Assembly (NCBI GenBank): GCA_022448245.1
Contig: JAKVCO010000002.1
Location: 145,224 to 209,223, forward strand
Length of the DNA: 64,000 bases
Direction of reading: 5' to 3'
DNA from: Paracoccaceae bacterium
Lineage (GTDB): Bacteria > Pseudomonadota > Alphaproteobacteria > Rhodobacterales > Rhodobacteraceae
Below the pieces are notes generated by a model. That model saw nothing but the letters and a program-made list of their open reading frames with translations. It made no database searches and was not told the DNA's origin. The position numbers and the translations under genes were made by a program. Below, piece after piece: positions 1-8,013 of the stretch; the first letter of the stretch is position 1, and every line of letters begins with the position of its first letter.

Positions 1-4
1 GGCC

Positions 5-199
5 TCAGATCCCGATCCAAGCAGCGAGCAGCACCAGGGCTGCGCCTGCAGTCAAAGCAAGAAATCCAATGAGACGGCGGCTCTCCAAAGGCAGCGCTTT
101 TAGCGCGGCAAGGAGGTCCTCGATAAGCGAAGGGGCTAGCGCATAGACCAGCCCCTCCACAATTAGCACCAGCCCGAAGGCCAGAAGTATCCAGCTCAC
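5..199 (-). CDS. DUF2065 family small membrane protein
   Basis: A 64-residue protein made almost entirely of two hydrophobic helices (about residues 1-18 and 42-63) around a short polar stretch, the usual layout of the DUF2065 (YjeT-like) family. It starts with GTG placed directly after the TAA of hflC with no spacer, so it is very likely translationally coupled to it. DUF2065 proteins are commonly found next to hflK-hflC; their function is not established, and a role in the inner membrane beside the HflKC complex is inference from context. A DegP-type protease often follows in relatives, but the window ends here. Confidence 0.85.
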   Translation of the reverse strand: MSWILLAFGLVLIVEGLVYALAPSLIEDLLAALKALPLESRRLIGFLALTAGAALVLLAAWIGI

Positions 200-1090
200 T
201 TACTGACCTGCGCTCGGCACGGCCGATCCCGCAGGATCGTTCAGGAAGTTGAAGAACTCCGAGTCGGGCGACAGGACGAGCGTCGTGTTGTTGGCCTGCA
301 AAGAGCGCTGGTACGACGTCATCGAGCGGTAGAAGTTGAAGAACTCCGGATCGCGGCTGAAAGCATCCGCGAAGATGCGCTCACGTTCACCATCGGCTTC
401 ACCTCGGATGATCTCGGACTGACGCGTGGCGTCCGAGACAAGCTCCACCACCGTACGATCGGCCTGAGCCTCGATCCGCTGCGCGGCCTCGCGGCCCCGT
501 GCGCGTTCGTCGGTTGCCTCACGAATACGCTCAGCGCGCATCCGGTCGAAGGTGGCTTCGAGGTTTTCCGGCGGAAGGTCGGTGCGCTTCAGACGCACGT
601 CGATGACCGAGATGCCAAGGCCAACAGCCTCTTCCGCTGCACCATTCCGGATTTCGCCCATCAGCGCGGCACGGTCGGTGGAAAGGATGTCGTTGGAGGT
701 CACGCCACCAAGCGCTGCACGCAGCTGGTCGCGCAGGATACCATCGATGCGGTTGGCTGCGGCGAGCTCGCCACCCAGACCAACGGCCTGACGGAAGCGT
801 TCGACGTCCGTGATGCGGTAACGCGCGAAGGCGTCTACCACGAGACGACGATCATCAAGCGGCGTGACTTCGAGCGGATCCACGTCGATCGACAGGATGC
901 GGTCGTCGTAGCGCACCACTTCCTGAAACACTGGTATTTTGAACCCGAGACCCGGTTCTTCCTTCACCTGGACCACACGACCAAACATCAGAACAAGAGC
1001 CTTCTGGCGTTCGTCGACGATAAAGATCGACGACAGCCCGAGGCCAATCACGACCGCCACAGCGATCAAAGCATAGAGAGAGCGGTTCAT
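200..1090 (-). CDS. hflC: HflC, membrane protease regulator subunit
   Basis: SPFH/band-7 protein of 296 residues. One N-terminal membrane anchor (about residues 4-24) is followed by the SPFH domain and a charged, alanine/arginine/glutamate-rich coiled coil (about 170-250), as in HflC. With HflK it forms a large periplasmic-side assembly around the FtsH protease and modulates turnover of membrane proteins (family knowledge). The ATG at 1090 is chosen because it is preceded by a GGGAGG ribosome site and gives a normal anchor at the N-terminus; an upstream in-frame start would add 14 residues lying inside hflK. The start is one base beyond the hflK stop, indicating coupled translation. Confidence 0.95.
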   Translation of the reverse strand: MNRSLYALIAVAVVIGLGLSSIFIVDERQKALVLMFGRVVQVKEEPGLGFKIPVFQEVVRYDDRILSIDVDPLEVTPLDDRRLVVDAFARYRITDVERFRQAVGLGGELAAANRIDGILRDQLRAALGGVTSNDILSTDRAALMGEIRNGAAEEAVGLGISVIDVRLKRTDLPPENLEATFDRMRAERIREATDERARGREAAQRIEAQADRTVVELVSDATRQSEIIRGEADGERERIFADAFSRDPEFFNFYRSMTSYQRSLQANNTTLVLSPDSEFFNFLNDPAGSAVPSAGQ

Positions 1091-1091
1091 A

Positions 1092-2246
1092 TCAGTTGCC
1101 TCCCGTCGTGCCGCCGGAGCGACGCAGTTCATTCAGAGGAAGGTAAGGGACAACCCCTTGGCCCCCGCCCCCGTTTTCATCGAGGATGATCTTGTCCACG
1201 CGGCCAAGCACCTGCTCCATCGTCTCAAGGTAGAGACGCTGGCGCGTGATGTCGGGCTGTCGGAGGTACTGATCGAGAACGGCAGAGAAGCGCGATGCCT
1301 CACCTTCGGCGGCGTTGACCACCTGGGCGCGGTACGCTTCGGCCTGTTCGAGAACCTGTGCCGCTTCACCACGTGCCTCCGCGAGAACACGGTTGGCATA
1401 GGCGTCAGCCTCGTTCTGAAGCCGGTCGCGTTCTTGTTCAGCTGCCTGAACATCACGGAAGGCCGCGATCACGTCTTGCGGCGGGTCAGCGCGGTCAAAG
1501 TTGATACGAATGACGTTGATGCCGGATTCGTAGCTATCGAGGGTCGACTGGATGAGATCCTCCAGACGCTGCGAGATGACCGCACGGTCTCTGTTCAAGA
1601 TCGGTGCCAGCTGCGACTGCGCGATGATCTCACGCATGGCCGATTCAGCCACGGCGTCGATGGTCTGCGGCGGGTCCGCCAAGTTGAAGAGGTACTGCGA
1701 CGGGTCGGAGATGTTCCAGACGACCTGGAAATCAATGTCGACCACGTTCTCGTCACCTGTGAGCATGAGGCCCGCATCACCACCGCGCGTACCGGTGCCG
1801 ATCTCGACCGTCTGTTCCCGCGTCACGGGCAGGATTTCGTAGGTCATGACTGGCCAGGGCGCGAAGTTCAGACCCGGCTGTCCGATGCTCGAGAAGTCAC
1901 CGAGGAAGAGCTCCACCGACTGTTCTTCCGGACGCACCGTATAGAAGGAATTGAAAGCCCACAGCAAAAGTACCGCCAAGGCGCCAAGGCCCAGGGTGCC
2001 TTTCGTCAGCGCCGGACCACCGCCGCCACCGTCACCGCCAGAGCCGTTGTTGGAACCGCCACGGCCGCCCATGAGGACGCGAAGCTGCTCCTGACCCTTC
2101 TTCATGATTTCATCAATTTCGGGGATTTGCGGCCCGTCGCCGTTGCCGCGGTTTCCACCGCCCGGACGATTGCCGCGATTGCCGCCGCCGCCCGATCCGT
2201 TGTTGCCGCCGCCGCCCCCCCAGGGGCCGCCATTGTTACCAGCCAT
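1092..2246 (-). CDS. hflK: HflK, membrane protease regulator subunit
   Basis: SPFH/band-7 protein of 384 residues. The first 40 residues are a glycine/asparagine-rich tail, typical of HflK, followed by a second glycine-rich stretch and a single membrane helix at about 84-104, then the SPFH domain and an alanine/glutamate-rich coiled coil. It partners HflC in the FtsH-associated ring. The ATG at 2246 has an AAGGAA ribosome site; a further upstream start would add an unlikely dozen residues. First gene of the hflK-hflC-DUF2065 operon; the 67 bases upstream separate it from gor on the same strand. Confidence 0.95.
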   Translation of the reverse strand: MAGNNGGPWGGGGGNNGSGGGGNRGNRPGGGNRGNGDGPQIPEIDEIMKKGQEQLRVLMGGRGGSNNGSGGDGGGGGPALTKGTLGLGALAVLLLWAFNSFYTVRPEEQSVELFLGDFSSIGQPGLNFAPWPVMTYEILPVTREQTVEIGTGTRGGDAGLMLTGDENVVDIDFQVVWNISDPSQYLFNLADPPQTIDAVAESAMREIIAQSQLAPILNRDRAVISQRLEDLIQSTLDSYESGINVIRINFDRADPPQDVIAAFRDVQAAEQERDRLQNEADAYANRVLAEARGEAAQVLEQAEAYRAQVVNAAEGEASRFSAVLDQYLRQPDITRQRLYLETMEQVLGRVDKIILDENGGGGQGVVPYLPLNELRRSGGTTGGN

Positions 2247-2313
2247 TGCTGTTCCTTGCTCGTTTAATGGATTGCCACACAAATGTGGGCCTTTCGGTGA
2301 ATTTCAACTGATT

Positions 2314-3753
2314 TTACGCCGTTCTTACCGGTGTCTTCATCGTCACAAGCTCTTCAGACATAGTGGGATGCACCGCGCAAACGCGGTCGAAGTCTTCCTT
2401 CGTTGCCCCCATCTTCACTGCGATGCCGGCAAGCTGGATCATCTCTCCAGCGCCATCTGCGACGATGTGGCACCCCAGAACACGCCGTGTTGCTTGGCTG
2501 ACGATAAGTTTCATGAGCACCCGTTCGTCGTGGCCCGCGAAGGCCTGACGCATGGCGCGGAACGATGTGGCGTAGACTTCGATCGGCTCCTGATCGCGGG
2601 CTTCCTCTTCGGTGAGACCCACGGTGCCGAACTCAGGCTGCGTGAAAACGGCCGAAGGGATAAGCTCGTGATCGACGGCCGTTGGCGTGTCGTTGAAGAC
2701 AGTATCAACAAAGGCCATGCCTTCACGAATGGCCACGGGCGTCAGCTGTACGCGGTTCGTGACATCACCGATCGCATAGATCGAGGGTACCGCCGAGCGC
2801 GAATAGGCATCAACCACAGCCTCGCCGCGGCGGCCAACCTCAACACCTGCGCGGGCAAGGCCAAGCCCCTCGGTGTTGGGCATGCGGCCCGTTGCAAAGA
2901 GTACTTGGTCAAAGACCATCTCACCGCCCGTCGTCGACTTCACCCAAATCTGGCCAGCCTTGCCGCGCGGGCCGTCGTAACGCAGCGCTTGCGGCGCGCG
3001 ATCTCCGATCGGCGCGCTATCCATATCTGGATCATGGTCCCCCAGGCGCTTCATTTCCATTATGTTGGTGCCGGTGTGCAGGTCCACGCCCCGCGCCCGC
3101 ATGCCGTCGGCGATGGCGCCGCGCGCCTCGTCATCAAAGCCGCGCAGGATTTGCGCACCGCGATACCATTGGCACACTTCAACGCCGAGGCCCGTCATGA
3201 TGCCCGCGAATTCGCAGGCGATATAGCCACCCCCGATGATCAGCATCCGCTTGGGGAGCTCATCGAGGTGGAAAATTTCGTTGGAGGTAATGCCGAGTTC
3301 TGATCCCGGCATCTCGGGCACGACCGGGCGGCCACCGGTGGCCACGAGGATCGTCTCAGCGGATTTCACCGTGCCGTCAGCCAGTTCGATCTCGTGCGCG
3401 CTTTTGACGGTGGCGCGCTGGGAAAAGCGCTCCACTCCAGAATTGTCCAGCAAGCGCTGATAGACAGACTCGAGCCGGTCGAGTTCGTCTTCCAGCTTGC
3501 TCTTGAAGGCGTGCCAGTTGAACGGGCCGGAGGAGACCTCCCACCCATAATCACGCGCTTCCTCGAAAGCTGCAGAATAGGTGGAGGCGAAAACCATCAG
3601 CTTCTTGGGAACGCAGCCGCGGATCACGCAGGTGCCGCCGTAGCGGTCTTCCTCAGCCAGCGCGACTTTGGCGCCGCCACCTGCAGCCACACGCGCCGCA
3701 CGCACACCACCCGAGCCGCCCCCGATCACAAAGAGATCATAGTCATAAGCCAT
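2314..3753 (-). CDS. gor: Glutathione-disulfide reductase
   Basis: Flavoprotein of 479 residues that reduces oxidised glutathione with NADPH in the cytoplasm. The N-terminal FAD-binding glycine motif is at residues 9-16, the redox-active disulfide cysteines are C42 and C47 in the GGTCVIRGCVPKK motif, a second Rossmann motif for NADPH lies near residue 175, and the C-terminal HPT(M)SEE sequence supplies the catalytic His-Glu pair of the partner subunit. It is slightly longer than the usual 450 residues; an extra segment of roughly 35 residues near 215-250 accounts for this. Stands between hflK and rpiA on the same strand. Confidence 0.95.
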   Translation of the reverse strand: MAYDYDLFVIGGGSGGVRAARVAAGGGAKVALAEEDRYGGTCVIRGCVPKKLMVFASTYSAAFEEARDYGWEVSSGPFNWHAFKSKLEDELDRLESVYQRLLDNSGVERFSQRATVKSAHEIELADGTVKSAETILVATGGRPVVPEMPGSELGITSNEIFHLDELPKRMLIIGGGYIACEFAGIMTGLGVEVCQWYRGAQILRGFDDEARGAIADGMRARGVDLHTGTNIMEMKRLGDHDPDMDSAPIGDRAPQALRYDGPRGKAGQIWVKSTTGGEMVFDQVLFATGRMPNTEGLGLARAGVEVGRRGEAVVDAYSRSAVPSIYAIGDVTNRVQLTPVAIREGMAFVDTVFNDTPTAVDHELIPSAVFTQPEFGTVGLTEEEARDQEPIEVYATSFRAMRQAFAGHDERVLMKLIVSQATRRVLGCHIVADGAGEMIQLAGIAVKMGATKEDFDRVCAVHPTMSEELVTMKTPVRTA

Positions 3754-3886
3754 GGGCGGTCCTTTCCGTCGTTCCAGCGCCTATTTAGGCCGCAAACGCC
3801 CGGACTGAAATCCCTCAGAGCGCGAAATCGGCGGTGAAACGCAGAACCGGGCCGTTCTCGCGCGCATTTGAGCGCCCGTGGGCGGC

Positions 3887-4675
3887 TCAATCCATCAAGT
3901 CAGAGAAGAGGTTGTCGGTGTCTACGAAGTTGATCTTGTCCTCGTGGACGGTGCCATCGTTGATGTCGCGCACTTCCACGCGGCCATCGCCGTAGCCCAC
4001 CACAACCACGTCGCAGACATCCATGAAGAGACCGTTCTCGACGACACCCGGGATCTGGTTGAGCGCCATCGAAAGCTGACGCGCCGCACCGATCCGCTTG
4101 AGGTGAAGATCAAGGATGTGGTTGCCCTCGTCGGTGACAAAGGGGGCATCGCCGTTCATGCGCAGCGTCGTTTGCTGGCCCAAGACATCCATTGCGGCCA
4201 GCATCTCTTCAATGAGGGCTTTTGTCGTCTGCCAGCCAAACGGGATGACTTCCACCGGCAGCGGGAAGTGACCCAGCGTGTCCACGCCCTTCGTGACATC
4301 CGCGATCACGATCATCTGGTCAGAAGCAGTGGCTACGATCTTTTCCTGCAAAAGAGCCCCGCCCCCGCCCTTGATCAGGTTCAGATCGGCATCGAATTCG
4401 TCCGCGCCGTCAATCGTCAGATCAAGCCAGCGCGCCTCATCTAGCGACACAACCTCAATGCCTACGTCGCGGGCCAGTGCGGCCGTGCGGGTAGAGGTCG
4501 GCACTCCTTTGATGCGCAGGCCGTCATCGCGAACCATCTCACCCAGACAGCGCACAAGCCATGCCGCAGTGGATCCGGTGCCCAGCCCCACCTGCATGCC
4601 GGTTTCCACGTAATCTGCCGCGCGGCGCGCCGCCACGAACTTGGCTTTGTCGATGGGTGAAAGCTCGCCCGCCAT
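3887..4675 (-). CDS. rpiA: Ribose-5-phosphate isomerase A
   Basis: Interconverts ribose 5-phosphate and ribulose 5-phosphate in the pentose phosphate pathway. The 262-residue protein shows the phosphate-loop motif GLGTGSTA (about 30-37), the catalytic DGADEFD motif (89-95) and the KGGGGALLQEK motif (about 102-112), all characteristic of RpiA. It is about 30-40 residues longer than the E. coli enzyme, the extra part being an acidic C-terminal tail. Transcribed toward gor, 133 bases away, and divergent from sdaA. Confidence 0.95.
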   Translation of the reverse strand: MAGELSPIDKAKFVAARRAADYVETGMQVGLGTGSTAAWLVRCLGEMVRDDGLRIKGVPTSTRTAALARDVGIEVVSLDEARWLDLTIDGADEFDADLNLIKGGGGALLQEKIVATASDQMIVIADVTKGVDTLGHFPLPVEVIPFGWQTTKALIEEMLAAMDVLGQQTTLRMNGDAPFVTDEGNHILDLHLKRIGAARQLSMALNQIPGVVENGLFMDVCDVVVVGYGDGRVEVRDINDGTVHEDKINFVDTDNLFSDLMD

Positions 4676-4886
4676 GGCCCCATTCCCTCGGTTGTTCTTT
4701 CAACGCTCTATATGCGATCGCGGTCTGTCCCGATAGAGCGTTCCGCTGCAATCTCGCCGGAGGGTTATGTGATGATGAACTGGTGTGACCTCTCTTCAGC
4801 AGCTCAAATATTGTGCGACACCGGAAACGCTCAAAACGGTCGCTTTTAGGCTGGGTCAATGGGCACGATCGTCCTATCTAAGCGCC

Positions 4887-6260
4887 ATGTTCTTATCGGT
4901 CTTCGATCTCTTCAAAGTGGGCATTGGCCCGTCGTCCTCTCACACGATGGGGCCGATGGTTGCGGCTGCGCGTTTCCTTGCGGCTTTGCGGGCGAGCCCG
5001 TTCCAACCTGCGGGACTAAAAGCGCGGCTGCACGGATCGCTTGCCTTCACGGGCGTGGGCCATGCTACCGACCGCGCGACGATCCTCGGCCTTGCCGGGT
5101 TCGAGCCTGCCACCTTTGACGCCCAGCGCGGCGAAGAGGTACTTGCCGATATCAAAGTGCGAAAGGTGATCGAGGTCGACGGCCTGCCAAAGCTGCGCTT
5201 TGATCCCAGCGCAGATCTTGTGTTCGACTACGGGCCTGCCCTGCCTGGCCACGCCAACGGCATGGTGCTTGAGGCGACTGACGCCCAAGGCGACGTCATC
5301 TTTCAAGAGACCTACTATTCCATCGGCGGCGGCTTCATCGTCACCGCAGCCGAGCTTGAAGCAGGCGAGGTCGAGGATGAGGGCGCCCCGGTCCCCTATC
5401 CCTTTACCACCGCTCAAGAGATGATCGACATGTGCGCCGAGACAGGCATGAGCGTGGCAGGCCTCAAGCGCGCCAATGAGCTCGCACGGATGGGACCGCT
5501 TGCACTCGACAGCGGCCTCAAGCGCGTCTGGGACGTGATGAACAACTGCATCGACCGCGGGCTCGCTCAAGATGGCACCTTGCCCGGCGGCCTTAATGTC
5601 CGCCGCCGCGCGAAGTCGATCCATGAAGCGCTGCTGGCCGAGCGCGGTATGAACCTGACCGCGCCGCACACGATCAACGATTGGATGAGCGTCTACGCCA
5701 TGGCCGTCAACGAGGAGAACGCCGCAGGCGGGCAAGTCGTCACCGCGCCCACCAATGGCGCTGCGGGCGTGGTGCCCGCCACGATCCGCTACTGGCTCGA
5801 CCATGTGCCCGGTGCGGTGCCCTCCAAGGTGGGTGAATTCCTGCTGACGGCTTCGGCCATCGGCGGCATCGTCAAGTACAACGCCACGATCTCGGGCGCC
5901 GAAGGTGGCTGTCAGGCCGAAGTGGGCAGCGCGTCTGCCATGGCCGCAGCCGGCCTGTGCGCGGTCATGGGTGGCACGCCCGAGCAGGTGGAGAACGCAG
6001 CCGAGATCGCGCTGGAGCATCACCTCGGCATGACCTGCGACCCCATCAAGGGGCTCGTTCAGGTGCCTTGTATCGAACGCAATGGCCTGGGTTGCATCAA
6101 AGCTGTCTCGGCCGCATCGCTCGCCCTTCGGGGCGATGGCAGCCACGTGGTCCCTCTGGACGCAACCATCGAGACGATGCGCCAGACCGGCGCCGATATG
6201 CACACCAAGTACAAGGAAACCTCCTTGGGTGGGCTCGCCGTCAACGTCCCGAACTGCTGA
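4887..6260 (+). CDS. sdaA: L-serine ammonia-lyase (L-serine dehydratase)
   Basis: Single-chain iron-sulfur L-serine dehydratase, 457 residues, converting L-serine to pyruvate and ammonia. The N-terminal [20 protein letters not shown] signature marks the regulatory/beta domain; the C-terminal alpha domain carries the cysteines expected to hold the [4Fe-4S] cluster in GGCQAE, MTCDP and VPCIERN contexts. The ATG at 4887 is chosen because homologues begin with M-F-x-S-V-F-D; an in-frame GTG-type extension upstream to 4785 has no family support. Divergent from rpiA; a GC-rich hairpin follows the stop. Confidence 0.94.
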   Translation: MFLSVFDLFKVGIGPSSSHTMGPMVAAARFLAALRASPFQPAGLKARLHGSLAFTGVGHATDRATILGLAGFEPATFDAQRGEEVLADIKVRKVIEVDGLPKLRFDPSADLVFDYGPALPGHANGMVLEATDAQGDVIFQETYYSIGGGFIVTAAELEAGEVEDEGAPVPYPFTTAQEMIDMCAETGMSVAGLKRANELARMGPLALDSGLKRVWDVMNNCIDRGLAQDGTLPGGLNVRRRAKSIHEALLAERGMNLTAPHTINDWMSVYAMAVNEENAAGGQVVTAPTNGAAGVVPATIRYWLDHVPGAVPSKVGEFLLTASAIGGIVKYNATISGAEGGCQAEVGSASAMAAAGLCAVMGGTPEQVENAAEIALEHHLGMTCDPIKGLVQVPCIERNGLGCIKAVSAASLALRGDGSHVVPLDATIETMRQTGADMHTKYKETSLGGLAVNVPNC

Positions 6261-6264
6261 CTTA

Positions 6265-6282
6265 AGGGGCCTCGCGGCCCCT
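6265..6282 (+). terminator. Hairpin after sdaA
   Basis: Perfect 7-bp stem AGGGGCC/GGCCCCT with a TCGC loop, 5 bases after the sdaA stop. There is no T tract after it (a C run follows), so it may be a weak or Rho-assisted terminator, or an mRNA-stabilising hairpin. Confidence 0.5.
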
Positions 6283-6351
6283 CCCCCCGAAATCAGGCGC
6301 TGCGCCTCAGACGCTCTGGCCAATGCGACTAGGCAGGTGTAGCGTCGCCCT

Positions 6352-7296
6352 ATGTCCGACGTTCAAGATAGCCCCTTCCTCGGCGTCATGCTGATGTTGG
6401 CGTTTTGCGCCATGATCCCGCTTAGCGACGCACTGGGAAAAATCTTGGGTGCGACGTTGCCGATTACGCTGATCGTCTTCGCGCGCTTGGTGGTTCAGAT
6501 GGGCCTCCTCGGTCCCATTGCACGGATGCGGGGAGAGACGCTGATCCCGCCCCGCCGGTTCTGGAGCGCGATCCTGCTGCGCACGGCGCTCTATATGGTT
6601 GGCATCAGCCTGATGTTCACGTCGCTGCGGTACCTGCCGCTGGCAGATGCTGTCGCGATCGCTTTCGTCATGCCCTTCATCATGCTCCTCCTCGGGCACT
6701 TCTTCCTCAATGAGGAAATCGGCCCGCGCCGTATCATCGCCTGCGCGGTGGGCTTTGTTGGCACGCTCATGGTGATCCAGCCCAGCTTTGCGGCTGTGGG
6801 GGCGCTCGCCCTCCTGCCCGTGGGCGTGGCCTTCACATTCGCATTCTTCATGCTCATGACCCGCCAGATCGCCAAAGAGGTGGAGCCTATCGCGCTTCAG
6901 GCCGTCACGGGCGCAGTTGCCGCGGGAATGCTGCTCCCGCTTTTGGCCATTGGCACGATCCTCGGCTGGAGCGATTTCAGATTTGCCTCCGTGAGCGGCA
7001 ACGAGGCCTGGATGCTGCTCATCATGGCCATCATCGGATCGGTGGCGCATCTCTTGATGACCTGGTCGCTCAGGCTCGCACCGTCAGCCACCCTCGCACC
7101 GATGCAGTACCTCGAAATCCCCTTCGCGACTGTGATCGGCTATTTGATCTTCCGCGATCTGCCCAATGGTCTGGCGGCAGTGGGCATTGTCGTGACGATA
7201 TCGGCGGGGCTCTACATCATCGCGCGAGAGCGTCGAGCACCGTCTCCAGCGCCTCAAGCGGCAGCGTCACCAGCAGCGCCCGGCGATCCAGGCTGA
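6352..7296 (+). CDS. DMT superfamily transporter (EamA family)
   Basis: Inner-membrane protein of 314 residues with about ten hydrophobic helices arranged as two EamA-type repeats of five, typical of drug/metabolite exporters. The substrate cannot be read from sequence. The C-terminus ends in a proline/alanine-rich cytoplasmic tail. Its last 80 bases overlap the 3' end of the convergent thiamine diphosphokinase gene, which makes the tail the least certain part. No strong ribosome site precedes the ATG at 6352, but the hydrophobic reading begins about 10 residues after it. Confidence 0.88.
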   Translation: MSDVQDSPFLGVMLMLAFCAMIPLSDALGKILGATLPITLIVFARLVVQMGLLGPIARMRGETLIPPRRFWSAILLRTALYMVGISLMFTSLRYLPLADAVAIAFVMPFIMLLLGHFFLNEEIGPRRIIACAVGFVGTLMVIQPSFAAVGALALLPVGVAFTFAFFMLMTRQIAKEVEPIALQAVTGAVAAGMLLPLLAIGTILGWSDFRFASVSGNEAWMLLIMAIIGSVAHLLMTWSLRLAPSATLAPMQYLEIPFATVIGYLIFRDLPNGLAAVGIVVTISAGLYIIARERRAPSPAPQAAASPAAPGDPG

Positions 7297-7867
7297 TCTC
7301 AATAGGGCCACCCTCCACGTGATTGGACGTAGAGATCAGCCCGTCCGGCGCGACTTCAGCATCGCTCAGCGGATAGCGCAGCCCGCGCGACGTAAGGCGG
7401 GCCGACAAAAGCGGGTAGAGACCGATGGCCATACCCTCAGGCAGATCGAGGGTAAGTTTGAGCGGGCTCAGGAACGCGATTTCATCTGCCTTGAGCAACA
7501 CCACCGGGCGCGGCTCCTGCAAGAGTGTGGTCATCGCCGCGAGCTGATGATCGAGCCGCCCGCCCAAAAAGCCCACGCCCAGAACCATGGGCGCATCGAC
7601 TACAGAGAGGCACTTTTGAAAGTCAGTCTGATTCTGGTCAGGCATGTGATGTTTGATCGCCCCCGGCAGATCGAGCCCGCCGAGCGAGTCAAAATCGCCC
7701 ACGACAGCCTCGGGCAACACGCCCGCCTCAAGGGCATGGCCGGCCCCGCCATCGGCGGCCACCAAACGAGGCGCATGAGCTAACGCGGTTTTAAGGAGTG
7801 CTGGGCTAGCTTCGCCGCCACCGACAAGGGTAACAGGCTGATCAGGCGAATGAATGGGGCGATACAT
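7217..7867 (-). CDS. Thiamine diphosphokinase
   Basis: Transfers pyrophosphate from ATP to thiamine to make the cofactor thiamine diphosphate. The 216-residue protein has the family's GGG (about 17-19), the AADGGA motif, the GDFDS motif (about 58-62), the DQNQTDF motif (about 77-83) and GGRLDHQL (about 101-108), which together form the active site. The C-terminal thiamine-binding domain is shorter and weaker in conservation. Convergent and overlapping by 80 bases with the EamA transporter gene; divergent from the acidic-protein gene starting at 8014. Confidence 0.92.
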   Translation of the reverse strand: MYRPIHSPDQPVTLVGGGEASPALLKTALAHAPRLVAADGGAGHALEAGVLPEAVVGDFDSLGGLDLPGAIKHHMPDQNQTDFQKCLSVVDAPMVLGVGFLGGRLDHQLAAMTTLLQEPRPVVLLKADEIAFLSPLKLTLDLPEGMAIGLYPLLSARLTSRGLRYPLSDAEVAPDGLISTSNHVEGGPIEISLDRRALLVTLPLEALETVLDALAR

Positions 7868-8013
7868 GGGCGAATCCTGCTATTTGTGGGCAAAGACCAC
7901 AAATGCGCCACGAAAATACACGACAAATTTCCCGGTTCCGATCCAATCGGCTCCCTCTGCCATGGTAAAAATTTGGTAATCGAGTGGCAAAATGAATGAA
8001 GTGAGCAATCGTT

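Noticed and set aside
1158..2267. Long open frame antisense to hflK
   Set aside because: It has no family features and mirrors the codon pattern of hflK; high GC produces many such antisense frames.
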